Shown here: positions 17,253 through 26,484 of the stretch, piece by piece
How positions within the stretch are numbered: the first letter of the stretch is position 1
Layout of the letters: each line of letters starts with the position of its first letter
Source: Solobacterium sp.
Lineage (GTDB): Bacteria; Bacillota_I; Bacilli_A; Erysipelotrichales; Erysipelotrichaceae
Assembly (NCBI GenBank): GCA_024680365.1
Contig: JAILCN010000089.1
Location: 1 to 53,089, forward strand
Direction of reading: 5' to 3'
DNA: 53,089 nucleotides
Program-made: the position numbers and the translations under genes
Notes under the pieces: generated by a model
Databases searched by the model: none
Seen by the model: only the letters and a program-made list of their open reading frames with translations
What the model was told of the DNA's origin: nothing

Positions 17253-17837
17253 CTAGCCTCTTCCGAGATGCTTGAGGCCGATCCTCAGATACTCCTGCGT
17301 GCTGAGATCCGGTGTCTGCACCATCACTTCAGCGGCAGAGCTGACTTCCGAAGGCTTGTAGCCGAGCGCTTTGAGTGCATCCAGGGCGTCTCTGACAGCT
17401 TCCGGATATTCCGGCTGCGCTGCTGTCTTACGGGCTGCGGGAACAGCGACCAGCTTGCCTTTGAGATCAAGAACGATCTGGCTTGCCGTCTTCGCGCCAA
17501 TGCCCGGCATCTTCTTGAGCGCCGCAACATTGCCGGCTTCCACAGCGCCGATGATATTCTCATAGCCTGCCGCAGCCAGCATGTTCATCGCTGTTTTCGG
17601 ACCAAGTCCCTTGACTGAGATCAGCCGCATGAACAGCTCTTTTTCTTCCTGGGACGCAAAGCCATACAGCGCGATATCATTCTCCGTGATATGCATATAC
17701 GTATGCACTCTGATCTCCTGATTCAGTCTGACCTGATCCGTATGCGGATAGGAGATCTGCCAGCCGAGTCCCTGATGATCGACGACAATATAATCTGTTC
17801 CGTAAGATGCTACTGTACCCTGAATAAATGCAATCAT
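17253..17837 (-). CDS. ruvA: Holliday junction DNA-binding protein RuvA
   Basis: A 194-residue protein with the N-terminal OB fold (MIAFIQGTVASYG), two helix-hairpin-helix motifs (VKGLGPKTAMNML; MPGIGAKTASQIV) and the small C-terminal domain that contacts RuvB. It is 4 nt downstream of obgE, making an obgE-ruvA-ruvB unit. Confidence 0.97.
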   Translation of the reverse strand: MIAFIQGTVASYGTDYIVVDHQGLGWQISYPHTDQVRLNQEIRVHTYMHITENDIALYGFASQEEKELFMRLISVKGLGPKTAMNMLAAAGYENIIGAVEAGNVAALKKMPGIGAKTASQIVLDLKGKLVAVPAARKTAAQPEYPEAVRDALDALKALGYKPSEVSSAAEVMVQTPDLSTQEYLRIGLKHLGRG

Positions 17838-17841
17838 ATTT

Positions 17842-19116
17842 TTACTCCGTATAATCCATTATATACGTTCCGACGATGACCTGGTCGCCGTTTCTGGCGC
17901 CGGCGTCGTAAAGAGCCTGGTCGATGCCCATCTTCTGCAGTGTCATCGCAAACTGATAGGTATCTGCTTCCTTATCAAAATCAACCTGTTCGGCAAGTCT
18001 GTCGACTTTGTCGGAGACGACCTTGAACCGGTGCGGTCCCTGTACCTCGATCGTGAAGTCCGGACGCTTCGGTTCATATCTGTATACAACAGTTTCTTCC
18101 GCCGGTTCAGCATTTTCTTCTTCAGCTGCGCGGACTTCTTCAATGACTTCCATTGTTTTATACAGAACTTCATCGATCCCTTTATGTTCCAGCGCACTGA
18201 TCTCATAGATCTCAAGATCGGGATATGCCTGTCTGAATTCCGCGAGATATTCCGGACCGTATTCATCATCCATTTTGTTTGCCACGACGATCTGCGGTTT
18301 TTCGCTCAGCGAAGGATCGTATGCCGCGAGTTCTTCGTTGATGATCCGGTAATCTTCGACAGGATTGCGTTCGCTTCCGCTCATGTCGATGACATGGATC
18401 AGAACCCGGCAGCGTCTGATATGACGCAGGAATTCATGGCCGAGTCCCCTGCCTTCGCCGGCTCCTTCGATCAGACCCGGCATATCAGCGAGAACAAAGC
18501 TTCTCTCATCCGGAAGCGAAACGACTCCGATATTCGGTTCGATCGTGGTGAACGGATAATCAGCGATCTGCGGTTTTGCGGCAGTCACAACAGAAAGAAA
18601 TGTCGATTTGCCGACAGACGGGAAACCGATCAGACCGGCATCCGCCAGCAGACGCAGTTCAAGAACAACGTCCAGACTTTCACCGATCTCACCCGGCTGG
18701 GCATATTCCGGCGCGTCATTGACAGCCGTCGCGAAATGCATATTGCCGAGGCCGCCTTTGCCGCCGTGGGCGATCAGCACTTTCTGATGCGGCACGGTCA
18801 GATCTGCCAGCAGATCATGATTCGCCTTGTTGCGGATCATCGTTCCCAGCGGGACTTTGACGATCACGTCCTCACCGGATTTTCCGTGCATTTTCTTTGT
18901 CATACCGGGAGCGCCGTTTCCGGCTTTCACGGTTTTTGTAAAACGGAGTTTGGTCAGCGTTGTTTCATTCGTGTCCACCTGGAACCAGATGCTTCCGCCG
19001 TTTCCTCCGTCGCCTCCGAACGGACCTCCGTTTGGATAATATTTTTCATGACGCCATGCGACGCATCCGCGTCCGCCGTCACCGGCCTTCACATGAAGCT
19101 GTACAAGATCGATCAT
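17842..19116 (-). CDS. obgE: GTPase Obg/CgtA
   Basis: A 424-residue GTPase involved in 50S assembly and stress control. It has the Gly-rich Obg fold (about 1-158, e.g. GGDGGNGGS), the G domain with GFPSVGKST, DMPG and NKMD, and a C-terminal OCT domain (about 345-424). AAAGGAGG lies 7 nt before ATG. Its ribosome site begins directly after the U-run of the terminator behind rpmA, so it probably depends on readthrough of the ribosomal-protein operon. Confidence 0.97.
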   Translation of the reverse strand: MIDLVQLHVKAGDGGRGCVAWRHEKYYPNGGPFGGDGGNGGSIWFQVDTNETTLTKLRFTKTVKAGNGAPGMTKKMHGKSGEDVIVKVPLGTMIRNKANHDLLADLTVPHQKVLIAHGGKGGLGNMHFATAVNDAPEYAQPGEIGESLDVVLELRLLADAGLIGFPSVGKSTFLSVVTAAKPQIADYPFTTIEPNIGVVSLPDERSFVLADMPGLIEGAGEGRGLGHEFLRHIRRCRVLIHVIDMSGSERNPVEDYRIINEELAAYDPSLSEKPQIVVANKMDDEYGPEYLAEFRQAYPDLEIYEISALEHKGIDEVLYKTMEVIEEVRAAEEENAEPAEETVVYRYEPKRPDFTIEVQGPHRFKVVSDKVDRLAEQVDFDKEADTYQFAMTLQKMGIDQALYDAGARNGDQVIVGTYIMDYTE

Positions 19117-19134
19117 GTTTTCCGCCTCCTTTCC

Positions 19135-19162
19135 AAAAAAAGCTCCTGATTACTTCAGGAGC
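19135..19162 (-). terminator. Hairpin terminator between rpmA and obgE
   Basis: Minus strand: GCTCCTGA, AGTAA loop, TCAGGAGC and eight T. There is no room for a promoter between it and the obgE ribosome site, so it probably works as a partial terminator that lowers obgE-ruvAB expression. Confidence 0.85.
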
Positions 19163-19177
19163 GCTGATTCAGCAGTC

Positions 19178-19465
19178 TTATGCTTCTTCGGGATAAACAG
19201 AAACCTGTTTCTTGTCTTTTCCCAGACGTTCGTACTTGACGATACCAGCTGCAGTCGCAAATAATGTATCGTCGCCGCCGCGCATAACGTTCTTGCCCGG
19301 ATAGATCCTTGTTCCTCTCTGACGGTAGATGATGGAACCGGCATTTGTGTATTCGCCGTCAGCCTTCTTCGCTCCGAGTCTTCTTCCGGCAGAATCACGT
19401 CCGTTCTTTGTGGAAGAGACACCCTTCTTACTGGCAAAGAACTGAATATCAAGTGTGAATCTCAT
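19178..19465 (-). CDS. rpmA: 50S ribosomal protein L27
   Basis: A 95-residue L27. It starts with the Firmicute extension [15 protein letters not shown], which the Prp protease cuts just after the FF pair (before Ala) so that mature L27 can reach the peptidyl transferase centre. The prp gene is directly upstream. The body has the usual [17 protein letters not shown] and [10 protein letters not shown] motifs. Confidence 0.97.
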   Translation of the reverse strand: MRFTLDIQFFASKKGVSSTKNGRDSAGRRLGAKKADGEYTNAGSIIYRQRGTRIYPGKNVMRGGDDTLFATAAGIVKYERLGKDKKQVSVYPEEA

Positions 19466-19466
19466 A

Positions 19467-19775
19467 TCATTGCACCTCCGTAATTTTAATAAAATTCTGA
19501 TTTGTTTCTGATACCGTCTTCAGCTGAACGATACCGGTCCGCAGGATCAGCTCCGTTTTTTCATCCGGAACTTCAATTCTGATTTCGATCCTGTTGTTTC
19601 CGATCTCGATCGTCTGCACACCCGCCAGCTCATCCAGCGCGTTGCAGAGTCCGAAGACGATTCCGCTTACAGCCGCACACACCAGATCTTTTCCATGTTC
19701 TGCCGAACCGGCATGGCCTTTCACGGACAGAGCACAGATCTGATCCTGCTTTTCTGTAATACGGACACTGATCAT
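19467..19775 (-). CDS. prp: Ribosomal-processing cysteine protease Prp
   Basis: A 102-residue YsxB/Prp protein. The catalytic His is in [13 protein letters not shown] and the Cys follows in LVCAAVSG. Prp removes the N-terminal extension of L27. It sits between rplU and rpmA with gaps of 1 nt on each side, the classic Firmicute order. Confidence 0.95.
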   Translation of the reverse strand: MISVRITEKQDQICALSVKGHAGSAEHGKDLVCAAVSGIVFGLCNALDELAGVQTIEIGNNRIEIRIEVPDEKTELILRTGIVQLKTVSETNQNFIKITEVQ

Positions 19776-19776
19776 T

Positions 19777-20088
19777 TTATGCCTCGATTGCTTCGACCGT
19801 CAGTTTTGTATACGGCTGACGATGACCCTGCCTGCGGCGGGTAGAGCCCTTCTTCTGCTTGTACTTGAAGATAATGACTTTCTTTTCCTTACCCTGTTTT
19901 TCCACTTTGCAGGTTACTTTGGCACCATCCACATACGGTGTGCCTACCTTTGTGGCAGCATCCGATACAAGAATAACCTTGTCAAATACTACTGTTTCGC
20001 CCGGTTCAACATCCAGCTTCTCAACAAAGATAGCCTGACCTGCTTCAACCTTCAGCTGTTTTCCGCCTGTTTCGATAATTGCGTACAA
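19777..20088 (-). CDS. rplU: 50S ribosomal protein L21
   Basis: A 103-residue L21. The start is taken as TTG 20088, giving the family's [11 protein letters not shown] opening, with AGGAGG 8 nt upstream. An in-frame GTG at 20097 overlaps that ribosome site. The [14 protein letters not shown]-terminal signature is present. First gene of the rplU-prp-rpmA operon. Confidence 0.95.
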   Translation of the reverse strand: MYAIIETGGKQLKVEAGQAIFVEKLDVEPGETVVFDKVILVSDAATKVGTPYVDGAKVTCKVEKQGKEKKVIIFKYKQKKGSTRRRQGHRQPYTKLTVEAIEA

Positions 20089-20097
20089 TTTCAACAC

Positions 20098-20193
20098 CTC
20101 CTGACATTTATCTTAAGACGCGCCATTAAGGGGACATTTCGTACTTAAACCCTTGTCTGTGCGGTTACAGACCTCACCATGAGGGCTGATAAC
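20098..20193 (-). promoter_or_regulatory. Probable L21 leader (rplU 5' UTR)
   Basis: About 95 nt of untranslated leader between the promoter and rplU. It contains an AACCGCACAGACAAGGGTTT stretch that resembles the L21 leader element of Firmicutes. Such leaders are thought to let a ribosomal protein regulate its own operon. The assignment is from memory of the motif, without a covariance-model search. Confidence 0.55.
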
Positions 20194-20199
20194 GAATCA

Positions 20200-20228
20200 A
20201 TAATACAGGCAAACACTTTCACAGTCAA
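20200..20228 (-). promoter_or_regulatory. rplU operon promoter
   Basis: On the minus strand TTGACT (20223-20228), a 17-bp spacer and TATTAT (20200-20205). Confidence 0.8.
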
Positions 20229-20234
20229 TCATTT

Positions 20235-21242
20235 TCATGCTTTCAGAAGGAAATTTTCTTCCCCGAAGCTGACTGACTCTTTCGTGTCCGCATCATCGCG
20301 GCAGAGACGGACAGATGCGATCGTATGAAAGCCGCATCTCTTCAGGAACAGATAGCCTGTGTGATCCGGATAATACTCGATCACTGTGCTTTTTCCGTAC
20401 TCATCCCGGCAGTATTCATCCGCGTATTCCAGCAGTGTTCTTCCTGCGCCGGAACGCCGGTTTTCCTTTCGGACGTACAGACATTCCAGAACAGCCGCAT
20501 TCTCTTCCGGACGCACGATGCAGATGCCGGAGAATCTCCCTGCTTTCGCGCAGGCAAAGACACCGTAACCTTTATCCAGATATTCATCAAGCAGCTGTCC
20601 GGCTTTTTCAATATCCTTCTGCGGCTTCCTGCCTCTTCTGGCCCCGGCCGCATCCAGGGCGTCAGCGTAAAGATATACCACACCGCTGACATTGCTGCGG
20701 CTGATCTTTGCGATCCGCCACTGCGGTTCGTTATGCAGAACAGGAGCCGGTTCTTTTTCTTCTTCCTGGATCTCATCCTCTTCGTACGGATCGAAGTAAA
20801 GATCATCTTCCAGATCAGCGTATTCCTCGCTCAGATCATATTCAAAGCCATTCTCCAGGCACCAGGAAACAGCGGTCTCCGCATGTCTGCGTTCGCGGAA
20901 TTCATACCAGTCACTGAGCAGATGGAACCTTTCACACGCCGCCCGGAACATCCGGAACGCTCCTCTTCCGTGAATCGCATTGCGCATCCACTCCGCAGCT
21001 GTTTCGTCATCGCACGCTTCGATGAACAGCTCCATATTATGATAGTCGTTGATCTCGAACCGATCCGGCAGCGGCGTCAGTGAATCTTCTGAGATCACAT
21101 TTGCCTGGTTCATCATCCGGTCATAATACCGTCCCCGTGTCAGAAACACGACGCTTCCGGCTTCGCTGTTGTAAAATGCCTGGGTGTCCTGATCGTTCAT
21201 GTCCATCGCGTCAACGATTTCCTTGATCTTCACCTTTTCCAT
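20235..21242 (-). CDS. UPF0158-GNAT fusion protein
   Basis: A 335-residue two-domain protein. Residues about 1-140 match the UPF0158 pattern: a MEKVKIKEIVDAMD opening, then GRGAFRMFRAA and WYEFRERRHAETAVSWCLENG. An acidic linker (about 140-170) leads to a GNAT acetyltransferase domain (about 175-325) with LECLYVRKENRRSGAGRTLLEY, the acetyl-CoA-binding motif, and YLFLKRCGF near the end. Substrate unknown. AGGAGG lies 7 nt before ATG. It is the last gene of the group that begins at ezrA, with the rplU promoter directly after its stop. Confidence 0.82.
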   Translation of the reverse strand: MEKVKIKEIVDAMDMNDQDTQAFYNSEAGSVVFLTRGRYYDRMMNQANVISEDSLTPLPDRFEINDYHNMELFIEACDDETAAEWMRNAIHGRGAFRMFRAACERFHLLSDWYEFRERRHAETAVSWCLENGFEYDLSEEYADLEDDLYFDPYEEDEIQEEEKEPAPVLHNEPQWRIAKISRSNVSGVVYLYADALDAAGARRGRKPQKDIEKAGQLLDEYLDKGYGVFACAKAGRFSGICIVRPEENAAVLECLYVRKENRRSGAGRTLLEYADEYCRDEYGKSTVIEYYPDHTGYLFLKRCGFHTIASVRLCRDDADTKESVSFGEENFLLKA

Positions 21243-21260
21243 CGGGATCCCTCCTGACTG

Positions 21261-21497
21261 CTAGAGCAGTTTCACTACTTTATTGACGTATTTTTTTCTT
21301 TCTTTTTCAGCACAGTTGCTTAAAGAAGTGATCAGCGAATAAATCTTGAGAAGTTCTTTTGTCGTATATGTCGTATCATGCTCGACAGTCAGGATCGTTG
21401 TCTTGATCTTGTCCTGCAGATCCTTCTCGCTCATTTTTTCGCAGCCCTTCATATTTTCCGCAAATGTCTTTGCGGTCTCAGGATTGTGTTTTGCCAT
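21261..21497 (-). CDS. Small helical protein, function unknown
   Basis: A 78-residue, Lys-rich, mainly helical protein with no recognised domain or membrane segment. ATG 21497 with GAGG 9 nt upstream is preferred over GTG 21512. It overlaps the end of thiI slightly or abuts it depending on the start, and precedes the UPF0158-GNAT gene by 18 nt. Codon use matches its neighbours. Confidence 0.65.
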   Translation of the reverse strand: MAKHNPETAKTFAENMKGCEKMSEKDLQDKIKTTILTVEHDTTYTTKELLKIYSLITSLSNCAEKERKKYVNKVVKLL

Positions 21498-21508
21498 AGT
21501 TTTCAGCC

Positions 21509-22696
21509 TCACAGATAATCTTCCGTACCGGCGCCCGGCTGCGTGATGACAGTTTCCATTTCTTCAATCGCCTTCGCGCAGAGCGTCTGCCAGTCAAAAC
21601 CAGCTTCATAATATTCGCTCTTTTTGATCGTCGGTTTTGTGACAGGGTTCTTCGGGTCGAAGATCGTGCAGCAGTCTTCAAACGGAAGGATCGATGTTTC
21701 ATATGTACCGATCTTTTTGGCAAGATCGATGATCTCAAGTTTGTCCATGCAGATCAGAGGTCTGAGGACCGGGATCTGAACGACGCTGTTGATGCAGGCA
21801 ATGCTTTCCAGTGTCTGGGACGCGACCTGACCAATGCTTTCGCCGGTGCCGATTGCCAGGCAGTTGTATTTTTCACAGGCTGCCTGGGCCAGACGGAACA
21901 TCATGCGGCGCATCAGCGTGACCGCATAAGGATCTCCTGCCCGTTTATAGATCGCCAGCTGCAGATCAGTAAAGTTCACGATATGAACCGGCAGATGCCC
22001 CTGATACTCGCTGACCATGGCAGCCAGATCGAGCACCTTCTGCTTTGCGTTTTCACTTGTATACGGCGGTGAGGCAAAATGGATCGCCTCGACCCGCAGA
22101 CCGCGCTTCATCAGCTCATACGCCGCGACCGGGGAATCGATGCCGCCGGAAAGCATGAGCATGACCTTGCCGTTGATGCCGGCCGGGAAACCGCCTGCTC
22201 CTTTGATCTTTTCGGAAGTGATATATGTGTCATTTTCCTGCACTTCCACCCGGATCTGCAGCTGCGGATCATGAACGTCAACTTTCAGGTCTGTATTCTT
22301 CAGGATCTCGGCAGCGCACTGACGGTTGATGTCATCGCTGCGCAGCGGGAACGACTTGTCATGACGGCGGGTGATCATTTTGAACGTCTTATGTTCTGTC
22401 TCCTGGGCGATCCTCAGACATGTTTCCTTGATCGCTTCAATGTCAGAATCGACGCGCTCCGTGAATGAGAAAGAGCTGATCCCGAATACTCTGGAAAGCT
22501 TTTCACGGATGATCTCAGGATCGGCGCCATTCAATTTAATATAGATTCGGTCATACGTCCTGCGGAATTCAAGACCTCCGATCTCTCTCAGCATGTACTT
22601 TGTATTGCTGAAGAGACGATTGATAAAGTCTTTTCTGTTTTTGCCTTTGGTGCTGAGCTCACCGAAGCGGATCAGCACAGTGTCATATTTAACCAT
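21509..22696 (-). CDS. thiI: tRNA 4-thiouridine synthase ThiI
   Basis: A 395-residue enzyme that adenylates U8 of tRNA and inserts sulfur, and may feed thiamine thiazole synthesis. It has the N-terminal ferredoxin-like and THUMP domains (about 1-165) and the PP-loop (MLSGGIDSPVA, about 180). It lacks a C-terminal rhodanese domain, as in Bacillus, so sulfur should come from the dedicated cysteine desulfurase encoded just upstream, whose gene overlaps it by 8 nt. Confidence 0.96.
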   Translation of the reverse strand: MVKYDTVLIRFGELSTKGKNRKDFINRLFSNTKYMLREIGGLEFRRTYDRIYIKLNGADPEIIREKLSRVFGISSFSFTERVDSDIEAIKETCLRIAQETEHKTFKMITRRHDKSFPLRSDDINRQCAAEILKNTDLKVDVHDPQLQIRVEVQENDTYITSEKIKGAGGFPAGINGKVMLMLSGGIDSPVAAYELMKRGLRVEAIHFASPPYTSENAKQKVLDLAAMVSEYQGHLPVHIVNFTDLQLAIYKRAGDPYAVTLMRRMMFRLAQAACEKYNCLAIGTGESIGQVASQTLESIACINSVVQIPVLRPLICMDKLEIIDLAKKIGTYETSILPFEDCCTIFDPKNPVTKPTIKKSEYYEAGFDWQTLCAKAIEEMETVITQPGAGTEDYL

Positions 22697-23828
22697 AGTG
22701 CGAAATAATCTCCTTTAATGCCGCAAGAAACGCGTCTGCCTCTTCGGCTGTATTGGCATGGGACAGCGAGATGCGGATGCAGGAGGAAGCCCTGACATCC
22801 GAAAATCCCATGGATTTCAGTACGTAGCTTGTATTCTGCGATTTTGATTCGCAGGTCGATCTGGCGCTGACCATGAAGCCCTTCCGGTTCAGCGCGTTCT
22901 GCATCACTTCACTCGGGATCTTCTCATAGGAGAAATTGATCGTGGATGCAATGCCGTTTTCCGGACTGTTGATCAGAACGCCGTCAATTTCCTTCAGACC
23001 AGCAAGCAGTCTGTTTTTCAGAGCGAGGATCTGATCATGATATTTCTTTTCTTTCTCCAGTGCCAGCCGCAGTGTCTTCGCAAAAACGATATCCGCGCAC
23101 GCGTTCGCGGTCCCTCCGCGGATGCCGAATTCCTGCTCGCCTCCGCAGATCAGCGGTTCAAACGGCACGTGGCTCCTTTTCACCAGGATACCGCTGCCCT
23201 TCAGTCCTTCGATCTTGTGAGCGGAAATCGAAGCCAGATCGATGTTTGTGAGATCCAGCGGGATCTTTCCGGCTGACTGGGTCATGTCACAGTGCATATA
23301 CGCATGCGTCTTTTTCTTGACGAATTCCGCGATCTCCGCGATCGGATTGATCGCTCCGGTCTCGTTGTTCACATGCATCAGCGATACCAGCGCTGTGTCT
23401 GGCCGGACTGCTTTTATCACATCCTCAAGGGAAACTGTCCCGTCATGGACAGGCGCAAGGTATGTCACCTTCCAGCCAAACACGCGTTCCATCTGCCGGC
23501 ACGCGTTCAAAACAGAGGAATGTTCGCTCATTCCGGTTACGATATGTTTTTTATCCATCTGTGCGAAGCAGACACCTTTCACCGCCGCCGAATTATTTTC
23601 GGCAGATCCTGAGGTAAAGATGATCTCTTCCGCCTTTACTCCCAAAAGCCCGGCCGTAGCTGCCCGGGCTTTTTCCATCATTCTGCTGATCTCGCTTCCT
23701 TCATCGTACAGTGATTCACTGTTGACGTAATACTTTTCCAGAAGCGACTCATATGTCTTCAGAATTTCAGGATCTGTTCTGGCGGTGCTTGCACTGTCAA
23801 AGTAGACCCTGTTATGCACTTTTCGCAT
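22689..23828 (-). CDS. nifS: Cysteine desulfurase (NifS/IscS class, ThiI partner)
   Basis: A 379-residue PLP enzyme that removes sulfur from cysteine as a persulfide. The PLP lysine lies in SISAHKIEGLKG and the catalytic Cys in SARSTCESKSQ. FDSASTARTDPE opens the protein, as in family members. The gene overlaps ezrA upstream (17 nt) and thiI downstream (8 nt), the arrangement of the Bacillus nifZ-thiI pair, so it is likely the sulfur donor for tRNA thiolation. Confidence 0.94.
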   Translation of the reverse strand: MRKVHNRVYFDSASTARTDPEILKTYESLLEKYYVNSESLYDEGSEISRMMEKARAATAGLLGVKAEEIIFTSGSAENNSAAVKGVCFAQMDKKHIVTGMSEHSSVLNACRQMERVFGWKVTYLAPVHDGTVSLEDVIKAVRPDTALVSLMHVNNETGAINPIAEIAEFVKKKTHAYMHCDMTQSAGKIPLDLTNIDLASISAHKIEGLKGSGILVKRSHVPFEPLICGGEQEFGIRGGTANACADIVFAKTLRLALEKEKKYHDQILALKNRLLAGLKEIDGVLINSPENGIASTINFSYEKIPSEVMQNALNRKGFMVSARSTCESKSQNTSYVLKSMGFSDVRASSCIRISLSHANTAEEADAFLAALKEIISHYG

Positions 23829-25539
23829 TCTCCTTGATCATTGATTCATAGTTTCCCGGATGGATCTTTTCGATCGTCGCGATCGCGATCGTCAGAGCCT
23901 GGGTGTATTCGCCGTTGCGGAAGCACAGTTCGCTTCTTGTCAGTTCGGAATCAATATCCGCGTATGTGGAACGATATCTGTTTCCGAAGACGATCGTGTT
24001 TTCGACCATCACGACAGTTCCGACAACATTGTTGACGTTGTTGTACAGCTGATAGATGAAATTCAGAGCTTCCTGCAGCGTTGAATTCAGAAGCTGGATA
24101 TTCAGAGGAACTTCATCGATCAGATCCTGAATGCGGTGAATGTACTCATTTCCTTTTCTGAGGTCATCCTGATATGTTTCGGAAATGTTCGGCAGCTTGT
24201 ATTTTCTGATCCTGACCTGGAGCTGGTTCATGATGATCTGAAGTTTGACAAGCTGTTTCTTCGCTCTGTCTTCATCACCGGAAATGCCTTCCAGACGGCC
24301 GCGGATCTCTTTCAGAGAATCGTTCGCATCGCTGAATTCATGACTGATGGTGCGCAGTGAATCAACGATGACAGAAGCCGGTACCTGGTAGTTGTTCGTG
24401 TTTTCCAGAACGGAAGGAAGTTTCTCATTCAGGGCGTTCAGCGCGTCTGTCTGAGTATTCAGCGTATCTGCCATGGAATCCAGTCCGAATCTTGTTGAAT
24501 TCTTCGCGTAAGCTTCTCTCACAAAAGCAAGATTTTTATTTGCTTCGGCGGCAGCAGCTTCCGTTTCTGTGCTGAGCCGGCGGATCTCATCAAAGGATTC
24601 TGATTCTTTTCTGGCAGCTTCGCTCATCTGCCCGATGCGTGTCTTATAATCTTCCAGATGCTCAGCGATGCCGTCGCACATGCCAGCTTTGATCTTCTTC
24701 ATGTCATCCTGCAGTGAATCGTGAATGACCTTCAGATTATTCTCAATATCCAGATGCTTGAGATAAACGCCTCTCTTGCGTGCCTTGACGTAATCCTGAT
24801 GCAGATTCTCTGCCATCTGAGGAATGATGCCGCGTGAGTCCTCGATCAGACCGGGCAGCTTTTCCAGCATGTCGGAAAGTTCATCCATTCCCGTACGGAT
24901 GCTGTCAAGTTCCTGATTGGCTTTGTCGAAATCGTTCGAGAACATCCATTCCTCAAACGTCGAGAACATCTTTTCGGTATCAGATACTTTCTGCTCGACC
25001 ATCGGCCATCCGAATGAAAGCCTTGTTGAGTTTTCCTGTGCCTGGGACTTCAAAGCGCGGAAACGGTTCTTCAGTGCGTTGACTTCCTGACGCTGTGCTG
25101 TTTCTTTCGCAAGCAGAGCATCGAGCATGACTTCCAGATCGTGCACCTGGGAATCAGATACTTTCAGATCTGTCTCCAGGCTTTCCATCATCTGCTCGGC
25201 CTTCTTCAGCTTGCCGGCGCTGATCAGGTCTTCCGCATCAGCCAGGGACTGGCCGATCCTGGACAGGTCTGCCTGAACGCTGTCAAACATATCCTGGGCA
25301 CTGCTGACCTTGCCGGAGGTTTCTTCATCCACACGGCCGATCGCGACCGCCTTATTCATTTTTAATGAAACAGGAATTCCTTTTATCCTTTTATATGTCT
25401 CTTCCAGTTCTGACAGTTCAGAACGGTAATGTTTTGTATTGACCCGCTGTATGATCAGCCATATAAGCAGCAGAACGACAATGACCGCGATGGCGATCAC
25501 TACCCGGATATCACCGATTGCATTCATAAACTCTTTCAT
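23812..25539 (-). CDS. ezrA: Septation ring formation regulator EzrA
   Basis: A 575-residue protein: an N-terminal transmembrane helix (about 8-28, AIAVIVVLLLIWLII) followed by a long cytoplasmic spectrin-like coiled-coil region. EzrA acts at the membrane on FtsZ and division proteins in low-GC Gram-positives. Start ATG 25539 has AAGGGAG 6 nt upstream; an earlier in-frame ATG is rejected. A TAGAAT -10 about 25 nt upstream is a candidate promoter, divergent from rpsD. Confidence 0.93.
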   Translation of the reverse strand: MKEFMNAIGDIRVVIAIAVIVVLLLIWLIIQRVNTKHYRSELSELEETYKRIKGIPVSLKMNKAVAIGRVDEETSGKVSSAQDMFDSVQADLSRIGQSLADAEDLISAGKLKKAEQMMESLETDLKVSDSQVHDLEVMLDALLAKETAQRQEVNALKNRFRALKSQAQENSTRLSFGWPMVEQKVSDTEKMFSTFEEWMFSNDFDKANQELDSIRTGMDELSDMLEKLPGLIEDSRGIIPQMAENLHQDYVKARKRGVYLKHLDIENNLKVIHDSLQDDMKKIKAGMCDGIAEHLEDYKTRIGQMSEAARKESESFDEIRRLSTETEAAAAEANKNLAFVREAYAKNSTRFGLDSMADTLNTQTDALNALNEKLPSVLENTNNYQVPASVIVDSLRTISHEFSDANDSLKEIRGRLEGISGDEDRAKKQLVKLQIIMNQLQVRIRKYKLPNISETYQDDLRKGNEYIHRIQDLIDEVPLNIQLLNSTLQEALNFIYQLYNNVNNVVGTVVMVENTIVFGNRYRSTYADIDSELTRSELCFRNGEYTQALTIAIATIEKIHPGNYESMIKENAKSA

Positions 25540-25596
25540 TTTCGCTCTCCCTTCATACCAAAATATTCTACCACAGAAAAACATTGTTTCATTGAA

Positions 25597-25625
25597 TTGA
25601 CTTTCAATTCTTACAATGTTACAAT
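25597..25625 (+). promoter_or_regulatory. rpsD promoter
   Basis: TTGACT (25597-25602), a 17-bp spacer and TACAAT (25620-25625). Confidence 0.8.
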
Positions 25626-25631
25626 CTTCTT

Positions 25632-25793
25632 CGCGTTAAATAATGGCAGCATGCAGAGCCATGCACCAGGCGTTGCCGACACGCGGCTGTATCTGAGTAA
25701 CCCGCTGCGAATGGTGAAAGGATTTATGGCAACACCCTGCATCGGTGATCTGTACCTGTTGTTATTTCTCAGCCATATAGGAGGAAATAACAC
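25632..25793 (+). promoter_or_regulatory. Long structured leader of rpsD, possible S4 autoregulatory element
   Basis: About 160 nt untranslated, G/C-rich and with several short complementary stretches (for example GGCGTTGCC and TTTATGGCAACACC). Firmicute rpsD messages carry a leader bound by S4 protein. I infer that role from position and length; the sequence itself was not matched to a model. AGGAGG lies 7 nt before the ATG. Confidence 0.5.
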
Positions 25794-26396
25794 ATGGCAC
25801 GTTACACAGGTCCTGTTTGGAAGAAGTCCAGACGCTTGAGCTTCTCCGTTCTCGAAACAGGTCAGGAGCTTAAGAAAAGAACTTATGCTCCGGGTCAGCA
25901 CGGCCCGACAAAGCGCATCAAGCTGAGCGGCTACGGCACACAGCTCCGCGAAAAGCAGAGGATCCGCAACATGTACGGTCTGAATGAACGTCAGTTCGCG
26001 AATCTGTTCCAGAAGGCATCCAAGATGGAAGGTATGGCAGGCGTCAACTTCCTGATCCTTCTCGAAAGCAGACTGGACAACGTTGTTTACCGCATGGGCT
26101 TTGCAAGAACACGTAAAGCAGCAAGACAGCTTGTTAACCACGGACACATCGAAGTCAACGGAAAGAAAGTTGATATCCCCAGCGCACAGGTTTTCCCTGG
26201 TGATGTCGTTGCCGTACGTGAAAACGCACGCAACATGAAAGTTATCGCTGAAGCTCTGGAAGCAAACATCACTATCCCTGCCTTCGTCGATGTCGACAAA
26301 GAGAACAAAAAAGGCACATTCGTCCGTCTTCCGGAAAGAAGCGAACTGAATCAGGAACTCAACGAAGCTCTCGTAGTTGAATACTACAACAGATAA
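25794..26396 (+). CDS. rpsD: 30S ribosomal protein S4
   Basis: A 200-residue S4, the primary 16S rRNA binder that nucleates 30S assembly. The N-terminal domain ([17 protein letters not shown]) lacks a Cys zinc site, and the S4 RNA-binding domain is present ([29 protein letters not shown]). Monocistronic with its own promoter, leader and terminator, as in Bacillus. Confidence 0.98.
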   Translation: MARYTGPVWKKSRRLSFSVLETGQELKKRTYAPGQHGPTKRIKLSGYGTQLREKQRIRNMYGLNERQFANLFQKASKMEGMAGVNFLILLESRLDNVVYRMGFARTRKAARQLVNHGHIEVNGKKVDIPSAQVFPGDVVAVRENARNMKVIAEALEANITIPAFVDVDKENKKGTFVRLPERSELNQELNEALVVEYYNR

Positions 26397-26417
26397 GTCC
26401 AGTACCAGAAATGCCTG

Positions 26418-26445
26418 AAAACGCAGAAGACCGCTGCGTTTTTTC
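26418..26445 (+). terminator. rpsD terminator
   Basis: AACGCAG, a 7-nt loop and CTGCGTT followed by TTTTT. Confidence 0.85.
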
Positions 26446-26452
26446 TGTTTTA

Positions 26453-26484
26453 TGAAGAAAAAGAAAGAACAGGTTTCCCTGCTC
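26453..26484 (-). terminator. Terminator of the galactoside operon
   Basis: Minus strand: GAGCAGG, a GAAA tetraloop and CCTGTTC, then TTTCTTTTTC. It starts at the base after the alpha-galactosidase stop. Confidence 0.75.
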
